Origin: Linnemannia hyalina
Taxonomy: Eukaryota > Mortierellomycota > Mortierellomycetes > Mortierellales > Mortierellaceae
NCBI GenBank assembly: GCA_019671135.1
Contig: JAHRHY010000012.1
Span: forward strand, 1,426,001 to 1,490,000
Length of the DNA stretch: 64,000 nt
Direction: 5' to 3'
Positions 11,530 to 23,906 of the stretch are shown piece by piece; the first letter of the stretch is position 1, and the number at the start of each line of letters is the position of its first letter. A program made the position numbers and the translations under genes. The notes beneath the pieces were generated by a model. It had not been told where the DNA came from and did no database searches. It saw only the letters and a list, made by a program, of their open reading frames with translations.

Positions 11530-12441
11530 GGGAGAGAAGTGGTGTGGTGGTATTCCTCGCCTTTAAATTACTCCGAGCAGATAAAGAAAGGCGCTGTTGT
11601 GAAAATTAATAAAGGTGAAGGGAATGGAGTAAGAATATGGAATATGACGAATAAGAGATGTGGGTGAGAAGGAGGGGTAAGAGTACAAGACAGTAGAAGA
11701 AGGTAGGGATCGCAAAAAATAAGAGAGAGGGGAAATAGCCAGGATTGTTTGAGTTTTATTGTTCTTTTTGCCCACTGGTGAGACAAGGATCGGGTGAGCT
11801 GGGTGAAAAAGGAGATGGATGAGCATGGGTAGGGCATTAGATGGTGAAGGGTGAACCCGTTGCAACAGTCTAGTCTGTTTCTTGAGAAAAAGTGAACCCA
11901 CGCCCCTTGTGCAGCGTGCATCTATCCTACCCTTGTTTTCCATTGTGTGTAGTTGGCATGACTGGGAACATTAAAAAAGATTTTTTTCACCAAGGTTCCT
12001 AACCAGAAAAAAAATCGTTCCATTCCGAACTCATTGTTCCTTCTCACTCGCTCCCTTGCAACACAAACGCGCTTCTGTACACGATAGCATATCATCTTCT
12101 TGCCGCACATTGCATTGCTCCAGAACGTCAGGGTTCAGGTTCAGAGAAACACGAAAAACGCGCTAATCTGACCTCGAATCGATCTTCGTCTCCTGATTGG
12201 TCGACAATCGTATTTCCCATCAATGCCTCGGTGCGAATGGAAATAACGATTTCATTTGGCAAGGAAATAGCACCCCAATCTTGATCGCCAACAGTCACAT
12301 CCTCCTCTCACAACAAAAAAGCACAAGCAAAAAAAAAAAAAAAAGCGTTGCCACCACTTCATTCTGCCTCTCGACCCTGGGCACCATTCAACAAAAGGAA
12401 CCCAACCACCAACACGTCCAAACAGGAGATATATATACGCC
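11530..12441. promoter_or_regulatory. Divergent promoter region between subtilase and RRP43
   Basis: About 0.9 kb between the subtilase start (minus) and the RRP43 start (plus). It is C/T-rich on the minus strand next to the subtilase. An A15 run lies at 12330-12344, and a TATA-like 'atatatatac' sits at about 12429-12438, only a few bases before the RRP43 ATG. No gene is supported in it. Open frames here are low-complexity. Confidence 0.4.
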
Positions 12442-13562
12442 ATGGCAACTCCAGCATTCTCATTCACACCCTCGACATTCCAAAAGCTTCACCCAGCGGA
12501 ATTCTTCCGCAGGTTCACGACTGAGGGCGTCCGCCCCGATGGTCGACTCCTTGACGCCTTCCGCCCAACCACCGTCCACCACGGCGTCATCTCCACCGCC
12601 AACGGCTCGGCTATGGTCCGTATTGGCGGGACTACCGTTGTTTGTGGCGTCAAGGCTGAAGTCGCGGAACCCAAACTTGATGCCCCTGATCAAGGATATC
12701 TTGGTAAAGAAACAACGAACGACACGCATCATTGATTGGTGACAAAGGTGGACGCGAGGAGTAGTAGTTCTAAGGCGGATCAAAACAGGATAGCATCTTG
12801 CTAACAGATATTCATTCTTCTTCCTGAATACGCCATCTTCGTATAGTCCCCAATGTCGAATTGTCCCCAATGTGCTCAAGCAAGTTCAGACCAGGACCTC
12901 CCAGTGAGCAGGCTCAAGCAGTGTCAGAGGCCATCAACCGTGTTCTGAAGGAGAGCAAAGTCTTGGATCTGAAGGATCTTTGTATCGAGGAAGGCAAGGC
13001 CGTCTGGGTATTATATGTCGACGCCGTCTGTGTCGCCTATGATGGAAATATCTTTGATGCCGCCCTCGCCGCCATTATGGCCGCTCTTAAAAATGGTACT
13101 CAATCAAAAGTTGAAGATGTGATAATCTTCATAGTTCTTTTACTACCCTGTTGCGCTCGGTTTTTTATATTGCATTTCGGTCTCACCAACAGCCTACATT
13201 CTCTTCCTCTTTCTTTCAATATAGTCCGGATTCGCAAACCAACATATCAGGAAGGAACAATTAAAGTATCAGGAGGCTCAACAGCAACCGACGAAAACTC
13301 GTTCAGGCTCAATCTGGCACGGGCACCCCTCAGCGCGACCTTCGCCATCTTTGACACCACCCTCACCATCCTCGCCGACCCCAACGTCACAGAAGAGACC
13401 ATCAGCGACGGACAAATCTCGATTACTCTTGACGAGACTGGGCTGTTGTGCGGTGTCACCAAGATTGGGGCTGCTTCTTGTTCGCAGAGCGTGATGAAGG
13501 ATTGTGTACAGAGCGCCAAGAAGCGTACTTTGCAGCTTCGTGGTATCATGAACCAACAGTAA
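12442..13562 (+). CDS. RRP43: Exosome core subunit RRP43 (EXOSC8-like)
   Basis: Exons 12442-12703, 12847-13095 and 13225-13562 give 282 residues, the usual length of RRP43/EXOSC8. It is an RNase PH-fold subunit of the six-member ring of the eukaryotic RNA exosome (3'-5' RNA processing and decay, nucleus and cytoplasm). Family marks seen: N-terminal HPAEFFRRF and GVRPDGR, GSAMVRIGGTTVVCGVKAEV, then VWVLYVDAVCVAYDGNIFDA, and a second-half block DETGLLCGVTKIG near the C-terminus. No catalytic phosphorolytic site is expected in this ring subunit. Introns begin GTAAAG and GTACTC and end in ATAG. The start codon has C at -3 but no alternative fits better. Related subunits RRP42 and RRP45 are possible but fit less well. 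Confidence 0.87.
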
Positions 13563-13863
13563 ATATGTAATAAAAAGAAAAAGATTAAGCATTTCATACT
13601 GTATACAGGATGTAGTTAGTAGTCGTAGTTGATGTGGTTTGTTTACAAAAAAAGTACAGGTTTTAATTTCTGTGGCTGTTGGATATTATGACAGGTTTGA
13701 AAAGAAAGTAGAGAGCGAGAGTGCGCGCGTGGACGCGTGGAAATGTGTGACAAGAAGGGAGAAAGGGTGGAGGAAGACGGTGTTGTGACAAAATGCTTAG
13801 AAGAAAAAAAAATGATGAGTGAATAAGAAAAAGAAAACAAAACGAAGTGAAAAAAAATTCCGC
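13563..13863. other. Convergent 3' spacer between RRP43 and AC40
   Basis: 301 bases with AATAAAA-type signal close to the RRP43 stop (13568-13575) and A-rich tracts at both ends. Nothing gene-like is seen. Confidence 0.4.
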
Positions 13864-15275
13864 TTATTCAGCCTGCAAGGTGCTCTGAAGACTGCGCTTC
13901 ACAGTGCCTGTCTTGTCCATAAGAACCTTAACCGCCTGAACAAAGAGATCCTGAGGCTCGATCGCTCCAACGGACTCGATACTGAAGATAAAGTGATCGC
14001 GGACACGGGTCAACTTGACCTTGTTCTCAAACTCTGCGTGGCGCAAAACCTCTCTCGAGACGGTATCCTTCCTTGGGTTCACCACAACAGCCTTCTTGAC
14101 GCCGTTCTCTTTCACAACATCAACCACTCCCTCGGGGAAGCACTTCTGGAACCGAACAGCAGCCTCGCCAGTAATCTCGCCATTGATCAGAATCTCGGGC
14201 ATCAGACGGTACGATGCCGTTGCAACAGGCGACCACTTGGCGTGATCCTGACCCAATCCCTTCTCACAATGGATCTCAATATCGACTTCCTGACCGGGGC
14301 GCAGCTTGGTGACCACAATATCATCAAAGACGGGCTTGATAGGGCACTCCTTGAACCGCTCGGCCTGATCTCCCTGAGGGGACCACTTCATATCACCCGA
14401 GTAGACGTTGGCATGAATGTACTTCTTGAGGGGGTCGGTCTCGCCCTCGGCAGCGTTGGGGTTGCGTCTGCAAGTAACCTGGAGTTTGAAGACGATGGTG
14501 TTGAGATCCGTAGGTGTTTCCTCCTTGCCCTTGAAGTCGAATTTGGTGGGGTCGGCCAAGATGGGGACAAGGCCCAGACGGTGTGCAAGGACTTCGTCAA
14601 CCACAATCGAGGTGTTGTTCATAATAAAGACGTTCGAAACCGCCATCGTGGGGACTTCGGCAATCAAAATGCGGCGGAAGGCGTTGGCGACCGCGGCGTC
14701 GATCCCGATCATATCAAACTCCATTTCCGTCTTTGACAACTTGTTGATCTTCAACTTGAAGGACTATTGTGTCGTGTAAAATATGAGAAATGAGGGCATC
14801 GTTGGTGAGTAACGGTGTACAAGTCCCCTGTTGTCTATCGCCAGAGACAAATCAATCTATTGTCAGCCAGCCAGTCCTGTTGTCGTGATCCATGATCTGC
14901 TATCAGATCCAGAACCGTGTTCCATTTTTTCTTTTGCGGTTGTTGAGGTGTTACGTGGTTACCTCCTTGAACTTTTCAAAGTCCCATGCCAAGTCCTGTC
15001 CAGGATAGTTGTGAGGAAAGTCAGTCGAAGCCGTCTAAAGTGGCAGTAAAAAGGAGAAGAAAGCAGGAAGGTTAGAAGAACTGTGCAGAAGGTGAAATGA
15101 GAGTGGGAAGAAGTGAGAAAAGAGGTGTGTATGGTGTTGTGGTTGCGTTGTGGGTGAAGGGTGGAAGGAATGGCCAAGGATGACATACGCTAGTGACACG
15201 GTCCCGCTCGACGATGACTCTGGAGCGGAGGGTATCCAGGTCGTTGTGACTGAAGTTCTTCTTCTCGGGGACCAT
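13864..15275 (-). CDS. RPC40: RNA polymerase I and III subunit AC40 (RPAC1)
   Basis: Minus-strand exons 15275-15189, 15034-14963 and 14763-13864 encode 352 residues, near the family norm. AC40 pairs with AC19 to form the alpha-like assembly platform shared by RNA polymerases I and III in the nucleus. Clear family segments: an N-terminal exon ending in RSRVIVERDRVTS, then NYPGQDLAWDFEKFKE, MEFDMIGIDAAVANAFRRIL, NNTSIVVDEVLAHRLGLVPI, and DHAKWSPVATASYRLMPEIL. The lack of the RPB3 zinc-cysteine cluster separates it from the polymerase II paralogue. The two short first exons are supported by homology-like sequence and by clean GTATGT/GTAACC donors and TAG acceptors. A 305-residue open frame on the opposite strand is a shadow. 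Confidence 0.92.
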
Positions 15276-15590
15276 GGCTGAATATAAAGGTTGATGGAAT
15301 GGAGGTTGACAAACAAAAAAAAAAAAAGAGAGCAGCGATGAACTGCACCAGAAGTCAAGTAGCGCATGCAAAGGCCAGAAAGTGACTGTCTCGTCTGTGT
15401 TTCTTAAAAAAATTGGAAAAAATAAAAACATTAACGCCACCGATTCTTCCTTTTATCGCACATATTAACATCTACCGGAGACTGCTCTTCGTCGCGTAAC
15501 GGTTGGCGTTGAGTGCATATGTGATGATGCGGAAGTTTTAGTGTTACAATGAGAAGGCTATAGTACAGTATCATGTGTATCCAAATGTGT
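15276..15590. promoter_or_regulatory. Spacer upstream of AC40 / downstream of the SIM-rich gene
   Basis: 315 bases between two minus-strand genes. It contains an A13 run at 15315-15327 and a C/T-rich stretch on the coding strand near the AC40 start, presumably the AC40 promoter. No gene is seen. Confidence 0.35.
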
Positions 15591-18500
15591 TTAGAGCACA
15601 AAGAACCGTGGGATTTCGATCCGAGACGTCTTCTTGGTCGGAGGCTGCCTGGAGGAAGATGTTTGGGCGATAGCAGGAGTCTGCGGCCAATGGATTGTCC
15701 GTCTCCTGTCTATCCAATCCTGCTTGAAAACCTCAGCGTCATCCCCCATGTCCTCAGCAACGGCCACAGTCGACCTGACCTTACTCGACTCACTCCCGCC
15801 ACTCTCCCTCGAGCTCCTTCCATTCTTTCGAGCTGGGGTGGAATACCCTGGCTCGTCAAATATATTCCAGTGTCCTGAGACCATGTTGTTGTCATCCTCG
15901 ATCCTGTTTCTCTTCCTTGTATGGGACTGGGCGACAACCGCACGAGGTCTCGGTTTTGTCCTGGGCGGGCTGTCTGGATCGTTAGATTCTGTGGCAGCCT
16001 TCCTTATTTCCAGGCCTTTTGTTGCTTGCCAGGTCGAGTTAGCGGGAGCTAAGTTACGGTCGCGATTCGAGTGGTTTTGACCGTCGTCAGAATCGTCGTC
16101 GTCGATGATAATGACCCGCTTTCGATGACTGATAGAGCGAGCCTCCATCGTGGGGCTCTTGCTGGAATGTGATGCTGAGACCGAGCGAGCGTTGAAGGTG
16201 GGTGTCGATCTCGCGTTTGACTTGAAAGGCCGTGTGTTGACAAAGTCGTCCATGTCAAAATCCTCGCTGCTGCCGGGAACCACTTTTGTAGCGCGGTGAT
16301 CATTCGACAGGTAAGTACGACTCATGACATTGGGTTCGGTGGCAGGTCTGGAGACACTTGAAGATGAGGCCACAAGTTTTGTCCTTGGTTGAGAGGTGGA
16401 TAAGTGAGAAGAACGCGATTTAGGTTTTTTGATTGGCACCTGACCATCGCTCGCCGTACAGTCGTTGTCGCCCGAGCTGTCAAGGTTTGCTGGAAGCGCG
16501 TTGGATCGAGGGCGTTTCTTTCGCAGTTGAGTCTTGGATGGCGCTTTTGATGACTCCTGTGGTGGCGATGTGGGAGGTGGTGATGTGCGGTGTTTCTCCT
16601 GCCTTGCAGCGCTGTTGCGCCCCCGAACTTGGCGAAGGAGTTTCCGCGGTATGACAGGTGCGTCGTCTTCGTCCTGGGTATCTGAATCGGGCTCAGACTC
16701 TGGAGTGTTCAGGGCATGTCGATGTTTGCTGGAACGTTGACGTGATCGCTTTCGATATCTGGGTTGCCAGTCAGACTCCTGGCTTGCCTCGTCAACTGAC
16801 TCTTGGCTGGAATCGCCATCATCGTCGCTTATCACAAACACATCCTCTCCGTTGACACCATCCTTCCTGTTGCTGCGGTCCTTAGACTTGGGCTTTGGGA
16901 CCTGCCGACATCGTCCTTTGCGAGCTCTCGTCACGATACTTTCTGTGGGCTCAACGTTGCTGTCCTTGCTGTTGCTGTCACTCGGGATAAATCTGTTCTC
17001 CTCATTGCCGCTGGATGAACCGCCTCCGTCGCTGCCCTGAAAATCGTCGTCACTGTGCCCCGTGCTGTCGTTTATGATGGCAACTTCTGGTGACAAGGCC
17101 GAGGCGTTGGTGTTGTCCACCTGACGTCGCCTGCGACTTGGCCTGGCCATCGCTTCATCATCGCTCTCGTCCCCATGGAACACCTCGTCATCGCCGTCCA
17201 ATGCATCCACGTGCGCAGGTCCACCATCTTCTTCATCACTCGGGTCGCTCTCGGAAGACGTGGTGTCACTCCTGTGTGCCGCATTGTCGGAGGAGTTGTA
17301 CTCAGATTCCAAATCAGGTGATGGCGGCCGCTCATGTCCAGGGCGGCTCTCGTTTTCACTATCCTCCTCGATTGTGAACCTAGCGAGAACTTCTAGGTCT
17401 ATCGGAGCGTCATAAACCGCCTCATCGACATCCGGCTCAGACTCTGCATCGCTTTCATTTTCGCCGTCGCGTCCGCGTCGCCCGCCGAGTCTGTTTGACC
17501 ATCGTACGGGGGTCAAAGAGTACTGGAGTGGGTGCCTTAACACGACGCGAGAATGCGGTTTAGGGTGTGACTCCGACTTTTTCGCAGGTGGAGACATTTC
17601 TACCCAAGTCTCCATTACATCATCATATATCCTAATGAGAATAAAAATATTTGAAGAGACGTTAAGAGGTTATGGTAAATCGGTTCCGATAATGCAGAAC
17701 AATGAAGGCATCTGGTTCAAATTGCACTTGAGCGATAGATCCGTCTTACCATCCATTGTCGCAATTAAGTTGCATTTCCCGTTGTTCAAGCTCCTTCTGG
17801 AACGACTTAAGACTTTGGATGGTGACGTCGCAAGGATATCCCAATTGATGGCAACTCGCGTCCTCCAGCTCGTAAAAGTCAGCCAACATCCTGTCAACCA
17901 GCGTCATCGAGAGCGAGTACAGTCCTACTGCATCCAGCATAAGTGCCAAAGCGTTCAAGTTGGTCAAGGTGCCATATGCCAGCACGATCACATTGAAATC
18001 GCTTGCGCAGATCCCGACCGTAGCACGCTTTTGGAGCAACTCAACCCATGAGCTCATTCCATCGGTTATCGTCGTCGACTCGGACGAAGTTGCGACAGCG
18101 CCATAGAGCGAGTGTAATGTCAGTGCGAGCGCCACGCTCCTCCTCCAACTCTCAGGTTCCAGCTCGTGCTCCTCGAACAAAATCCTCGCCAGATGTTCGA
18201 TCCCTCTGTCATACTTTTCGCGTCTAGTCACGAGTGTTGACTGAGGTACGCTCCCGTGTCCTTCTGCCAGTCGTTCGTGTACCTTGAGAGACTCTTCGAT
18301 CAGGGATGCGGCAAACCTGACTGACCGTGCACGCCGCGTACTCTCTGGAAGGCCAGCGCTAATCCTGTTCATATGAATTCTGACTGATGCTTGAATAAGA
18401 GTAACACCGTGCTGGGGAATTTCCCGAATATGTGCCGAAAACTGTCGAGAAATGAAGAATGAAACCGGAGCCTTTTGTGCCCAGATCTTGACCCATGCCT

Positions 18501-19555
18501 CTGCGCTGTCGACTCGAGACGCAGCAATGTACGCCCAACGATAGTCCAGCTGAAAAGTCTCGTCCTGATTCACCAGCAAATGCTCAAGAATATGCATCGC
18601 CTAATAATTGTCAGAGAATTATGCTTAGTCGCCTTTGAGGATTGATGAATATGGGTGAAATGTACGGCGTACGTATATGACGCATGCTAAAAGAGGCATT
18701 ACCTGTGCATCAGCTCGATATCGGACACATACTTCCGCAAGTTGCTTTAGCATGTCTTTGATGGGTATAAGAGATGTGCACATTCGCACAGCGTGCTCGA
18801 GAAGCGCGAATCTATGCAGACATATGAAACAGAGTCGATCGAAAGTGAGTTGATAAAATATAAGGTTGTTGTTTTTGTTCACTTTGCGATGTACCAGACA
18901 TGATGAAATCGCACCTGCGCATAGACTCCGGCACGATACTGTAGTACTTGTCCACAAGGACTGCCTCGTCGTCTGGGAGGCCTGCGATGACGCGTCCGAC
19001 AGCGAAGGCGCATGTCATTCCCAGCGTGTACTGACTGGGCTTGATCCCTTTCGAGAGCACCTGGGACAGCGAGGAGTTTAGTGGTAGGTCGTAGTCATCA
19101 CAAATGGGGCGCCACCAATACTTGTCGAACAGTTCCTTGAAGACATCCGTCAGCGAACCTTGGAATCGCTTGATCAGCAAGTCCCTCCCACTTTTCGCCG
19201 AGGCGCTCCTGGTCACTGCTGCTTCTTGCTCCTCGTGCTGTGCACTAGAGCGACCACTCCGGCGTACATATCGCTCGCGTCGGTCGATTGTGTTTGTCGT
19301 GGTGGTTCTGTTGTCGTCGGCGCCGTTGACAACGTTGTTACTGCTGTTACTGTTGTTACTGTTGGCATTGATGGTGGTGTAGCCATAGGACGGGGCAGAC
19401 TTGATGGCGAGCTCGATGGCGGAGATCTTTGCTTTGAGTGGGCGCAACAATCGAAAGATGCGCGGCACGTCAAGGGGGTACTGGTAACGATGCGGCACGG
19501 GTGCAGCGGTACTAGATGGGGTTGTTGCCGTAGTCTTGGTCCGTTGTGTGCTCAT
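15591..19555 (-). CDS. Unrecognised 1213-residue protein with acidic, SIM-rich C-terminal half
   Basis: Two apparent genes join into one: exons 19555-18915, 18811-18703, 18600-17750 and 17631-15591 keep frame throughout. The junction at 17750/17631 replaces a premature end by continuing ...W-IYDDV-METW.... The start MSTQRTKT has ACC before ATG; further in-frame ATGs lie at 19624 and 19798. Residues ~40-530 look folded and helical, with a low-complexity Asn/Thr insert (~60-90). They include FKELFDKYWWRPICDDYDLP and repeated Leu-rich helices. Residues ~540-1213 are Ser/Asp/Glu-rich and disordered. Short hydrophobic-plus-acid motifs of SUMO-interaction type occur: VAIINDS (~717), VFVISDDD (~798) and RVIIIDDDD (~1040). 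Basic patches alternate with the acidic ones. No family is recognised. A nuclear, SUMO-linked scaffold is an inference only. Confidence 0.75.
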
Positions 19556-21448
19556 GGTTGCGTGTGCATCTTTGCGGTGTTGGAGTGTTCCTGGGTCGAA
19601 CTCTTGTGAAGGTGGGATCAGCATGAGCTTGGGACAAGGAAGAACAACAAACACACCTTTTGGTGGCAACGACGCGAGTCTCATTGTTTTGCGTTTGGTC
19701 TTCGACTGCATCTGTTCCAGGAGAAAGGCAGTCCCAAAGAAATCTGCAAGGAAGGGCTCAGCAATAATAAGGTGCAAGGCTAACAGCGATCTATGCATAG
19801 CTTCGAGAATAGCTTACCGGGATGCATGCTCCATTCTTCCCTCGGAAAAAAGTTCCTCGTTGTTGCTTGTACCAAGAGGGGAAATGGCAACCATTTATTG
19901 CATGACTCCTCCTGCAGTCAATATGAACGCACAATACGCGTTTGTGAACAACCTACGCCAGCCTATCAATAAAGCCTATCGTAGGCTGTTCATGGATCCT
20001 GAATCATCATTCATTCATTAGTTGTTCAGTCCAATCATCGGGAGAGGTTAAAAAACCAGAGAATCATCATTATGCCCTTGCATGATGCGAATGACCCCTC
20101 ATGGTGTTCAAGAAGTGAGCTGGCACCTTTTTCTTCCCTGTATCCAATAACAAAAATAAATTAAATGCCCTGCCTTTTCAATTGGTTCCGTCTCAATGCA
20201 ATTTAATGCCTCGATTCCCTCCGCTATCTACAACCGCACACGCGACCACACATATGAAAGGTCGAGAAAGGAAACAACAACAACCACCCCTTCAACCTCC
20301 TTGTGGAGCAGCCTGCTGGACACTGCCCTCTATTGTCGATTAAGACGTAGTAATCGGCAAGAGTATATGACAACGGACAATGAGGTAAATGTGAAGGTGA
20401 AGGTGGGCGGAATAGACAACCCAAAAGGTGTACTGTTATGGTTGTAGCGAACCAAAAGAAATTGTATTTTCATGGGCTGTCGGTGGGCGCATGTTATTTT
20501 TGCCACCACCACTCTAACATTGACTGTCCGCACCAATTTGTCGTTATCCTTTGGAGTTGGCTTGGAGGCGTTCGTTTGAACACATAAATCAAGTGAGCAT
20601 GGACTTTTTTAACCTTGGTTTCGTCTGTGTATGATGTGTATGCAAAATTGATGTTCCCGTTTCGGGCGCTTGTCAATCAAAAAAAACAACGCAGGCTCAC
20701 TTTTTTTTTTTTTTGCCTTGCTTGTGTGCCATAGAAGCTACGACGGACCATAGTAAAAGCGTTCTGTCCATTTGTCTGTGTGCATCGTCAAAGGATAGCA
20801 TGTATCTGTTCGCCGTAGTTCGTTAGGATGTCCATTGCTGGTATTGAAAAAAAGAGAGATATATATGGAAAGCACCCTACCTCTGGTTATTAAGGTTGCA
20901 TTTGGTCGTTGGACCAGCTCCGATTGATAAGAATATATATAAAGGAAGCGCCGTTGCCCTGCCCTTTCCTCTCCTTAGTAATCCCTCTGTCCCTCCGCCC
21001 CTTCTCCTTTCCTTCCATTTATTTGATTAACGACCAATTGCCGATTCGAATCAATCAGTTCGAAGAAGACCCTGACCCTAACAGGCACTAAACAGACACC
21101 AGCTGGACCCTGACCCTAACAGGCGCTAAACAGACACCAACCGCCGCGTTTGTCTGATCACAGCACCCAGTTCGCTTTCAATAACGCCCCCTCACCTTAA
21201 TAAAACAACCATAAAATCCTTCCTCCCCTTCCTACTCCCTCTTCTTCATTCATTCATTCTCTTTTTTTTGAATCTCATTCACTCTTCACTCCTCATTCAA
21301 CCCCTTCAACACTCATTCCTCTCTTCCCCTCGACGTAATAACCCAATCATACAGCTCGACTACCCTTTATTAACGACTTAAACGACAGCAACAACGACAG
21401 CAGCATCATCAGTAACTCGACTCAACACACAAACATAGTATATACGAC
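19556..21448. other. 1.9-kb intergenic region (divergent promoters)
   Basis: Lies between the SIM-rich gene (minus) and the bestrophin-like gene (plus). It contains a T14 run at 20701-20714, a 38-bp-period duplication at 21068-21139 and, from about 20960, strongly C/T-rich promoter-like sequence leading to the bestrophin start. Open frames here (e.g. 20196-20447) lack protein character. An upstream 5' extension of the SIM-rich gene could reach 19798. Confidence 0.4.
21068..21139. repeat. Tandem duplication, 34-bp copies at 38-bp spacing
   Basis: Copy 1 at 21068-21101 and copy 2 at 21106-21139 differ at a single base (a/g). Each contains 'gaccctgaccctaacaggc'. It lies about 310-380 bases upstream of the bestrophin-like start, in the probable promoter. 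Confidence 0.9.
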
Positions 21449-23331
21449 ATGGCTCGCAAATACGGAACTACAGTCTATGACAACGCCAAGTGGCGCATGA
21501 TGCTGCGTCTCAAAGGCACAGTCATCCTCCAGATCTGGTGGCACATCCTCCTTGTTGGCGTCTACTCAGCCATTGTCTTCCTAATCAGCAAGTACTCTGA
21601 ATGGAAGATGGGCTACACTCTGGTAATATTCACGAAAAACTCTTCTCCTTACAGCAGCATCACCCACTGATTCTGTTTTTGATTGATCCCTTCCCCAACC
21701 CTTGTACGCTCCTGAGCTGATGATTTCTAACGGTCTGATTTGTTCCTGAATCCAATTGAATGACTGATCAAATTGATTAGAACCTTGTCTCTGTCATGGG
21801 CATGGTCGTGTCTCTCCTCCTCGTCTTCCGCACCAACACCGGTAAGTAGTCCTGTCCTTCAATTGCATCATCCGTCGACGCTCAGTCCACCTTTTGTTTT
21901 CATGCACCTTTAAAAAAAAGATGTTTGTTATGATCGTGCACTTCTCTGCAAGAGGTTGTGTCACCGTCAGTCAACAACAAGCAGATGCAAGACTTTATCC
22001 GGCTTTTGTGTTCCCCCCTATTCCTGCATTCATTTTCCGAAATGAAGAGCCAGCCCGCTGCTCGTGTGAAGTTTTTTTAAAATAATAATAACACCTTTTT
22101 CATTTCCCGATAACGAAAAATAATAGCCTACGATCGTTACTGGGAGGGTCGCCGTCTGTGGTCACAGATGACCCTGTGTATCCGCAATCTCACCCGTGGC
22201 ATCTGGGTCTGCGTTGCCGAGACCGAGACAAGAGACCTACTCGAGAAAAAGTCCGCCATCAACCTCCTCGTCGCGTTTGCCTTTGCCACCAAACACTACC
22301 TTCGCGAGGAATACGGCTACGACTACGACGACATGGTCGACCTCCTCACCCACATCCCCAAATACTCCATTCCCACCTCGGTCGAACCAATGGATTGGCG
22401 CATGGACATTCCCACCACTCCCCTCGAGTCTCTCACCCCTCAACAACAACCACAGCCTCAGCGGCCACAGACCTCGCAATTGTCTGGCTCTGCAACCAAC
22501 ATTGGCCGTGCCAGTGGAACTTTTGAAGGCGGTCGGGCTCGTCGCCAATCTCGCGGTCAGGATTTGGCTTTTGACTTTTTGACACCTACCAACATCCCTG
22601 TCGAGCTGTCATACTACATTGGAAGCTACATCAAGGCCTGCAGCAACAAGGGCAAGGTCGACCCCGCCACCTTGACCATGATGAACAACGCCCTGGTCTC
22701 GATGGTTGACTGCCTCACCGGATTCGAACGTATTCTCCGTACCCCCATCCCTCTCGCCTACTCGATCCATCTCCACCACGCCACTTGGATCTACCTCCTC
22801 GCCCTCCCCTTCCAGCTTGTCTCCAACATGAAGGAGCTCATGATCCCCGCCACCATGCTCGCTGCTTTCACGCTCCTCGGAATCTTGGGCATTGGTTACG
22901 AAATTGAGAACCCCTTCAACGACGATTACAACGATCTGCCCCTGGATGATTTCTGCAAGGTCATCCAAGCCGAAGTTGAATCCATGGTCGCTACCCGTGC
23001 CCCCGTCCCAGCCGACTGGATCTTCTCCGAGAACAACTACCCCCTTTCCCAGTCCCATCTCTCGGCCAAGGAACTATCAGCTCTTTCGTTGGATGAGATC
23101 CACGCCTTGATGAAGGCCGAGAACCCTCATTATAGTGCAGGTGATCGTGCTCAGGGGCGCAAGTCTGTTCAGCTTCAATATTCTCGCTCGGTGAGCGGGA
23201 ACCAAAATGGAGCAGTGCCAGCGTCACCTACTTCTCTTACTACCCCTACAGTCCGCTTCCAAGCTTCTGGAGAGCCCTTGCGAAGGGCCCCCTCTTCGTC
23301 TAGTGAGAAGCAGAGCCGCATTTCTGTCTAG
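21449..23331 (+). CDS. Bestrophin/UPF0187-family membrane channel
   Basis: Exons 21449-21622, 21781-21841 and 22127-23331 give 479 residues. N-terminal membrane segments (VILQIWWHILLVGVYSAIVF; LNLVSVMGMVVSLLLVFRTN) lead into the family signature RTNTAYDRYWEGRRLW, followed by WSQMTLCIRNLTRG. Two further hydrophobic segments lie around residues 290-345 (HHATWIYLLALPFQLV; PATMLAAFTLLGILGIGYEI), followed by the conserved NPFNDDYNDLPLDDFC. These are marks of bestrophin-like (RFP-TM) chloride/anion channels of fungi and bacteria. A Pro/Gln-rich loop (~150-190) and a Ser-rich basic tail are probably cytosolic. Plausible role: anion conductance at the plasma membrane or an organelle; substrate not determinable. 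The start codon follows 'tacgac' with purine at -3. Confidence 0.88.
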
Positions 23332-23490
23332 TTTTTGCCAGCCCATGGATCCAACATACACAACTATCCGCACAACAAAAAAGCATCTTTCTCACCCAGC
23401 ATCTGAATAAAATAACAACATCAAAAATAGTCCTGTTTTAACGATATTAAAAAAAGGGAGAAGTCTTCATGGAAGGTACAAATCCAACAG

Positions 23491-23543
23491 TCTTTCCGCG
23501 TCCTTCTTTCCGCATCCTTCTTTCCGCATCCTTCTTTCCGCAA
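23491..23543. repeat. 14-bp tandem repeat, 3.8 units
   Basis: Unit 'tctttccgcatcct' starts at 23491, 23505, 23519 and 23533. The first copy has one g for a, and the last is partial. It lies in the 3' flank of the bestrophin-like gene. Confidence 0.9.
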
Positions 23544-23857
23544 GTCTGAATCTGCTTTCTTCTTTTCGCACCCCCTATTCTTTTGCAGGCCTTGTCGTCC
23601 TTATTTTTTTTGCTGCCCAAACAGCGCCTCGTCTGTGCAGGATGATACTACGCCTGGATGTATGATGTATAGAAACGAAATGACGGACTACATAAAATGG
23701 AAAGAGGTGGACCTCTTTCGCTTGGAGTGCTGCTCTGGTGCCAATTCCTCTAGATCTAAATTCAAGTAGCGTTGTTTCCTCTCCCCTACTTCAAGTATCC
23801 CTCCTCCATGCATCGTTTTTTTTATCTCTTTGTTTCTTTCTATTTTTTCCTCCTTTC

Positions 23858-23906
23858 ATCTCTCTATCTCTCTATCTCTCTATCTCTCTATCTCTCCATC
23901 TCTCTC
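23858..23906. repeat. (CTATCTCT)n microsatellite
   Basis: About five imperfect copies of an 8-base pyrimidine-rich unit within a longer T/C-rich tract. Confidence 0.9.

Noticed and set aside
13819..14736. 305-codon plus-strand frame opposite AC40
   Set aside because: Shadow frame of a conserved gene; runs from A-rich 3' flank and has no family resemblance.
15591..17615. Stand-alone gene starting at METWVEM
   Set aside because: A clean donor (17749) and acceptor (17632) join it in frame to the upstream ORF, and the spliced frame bridges it through IYDDV; one gene is more economical.
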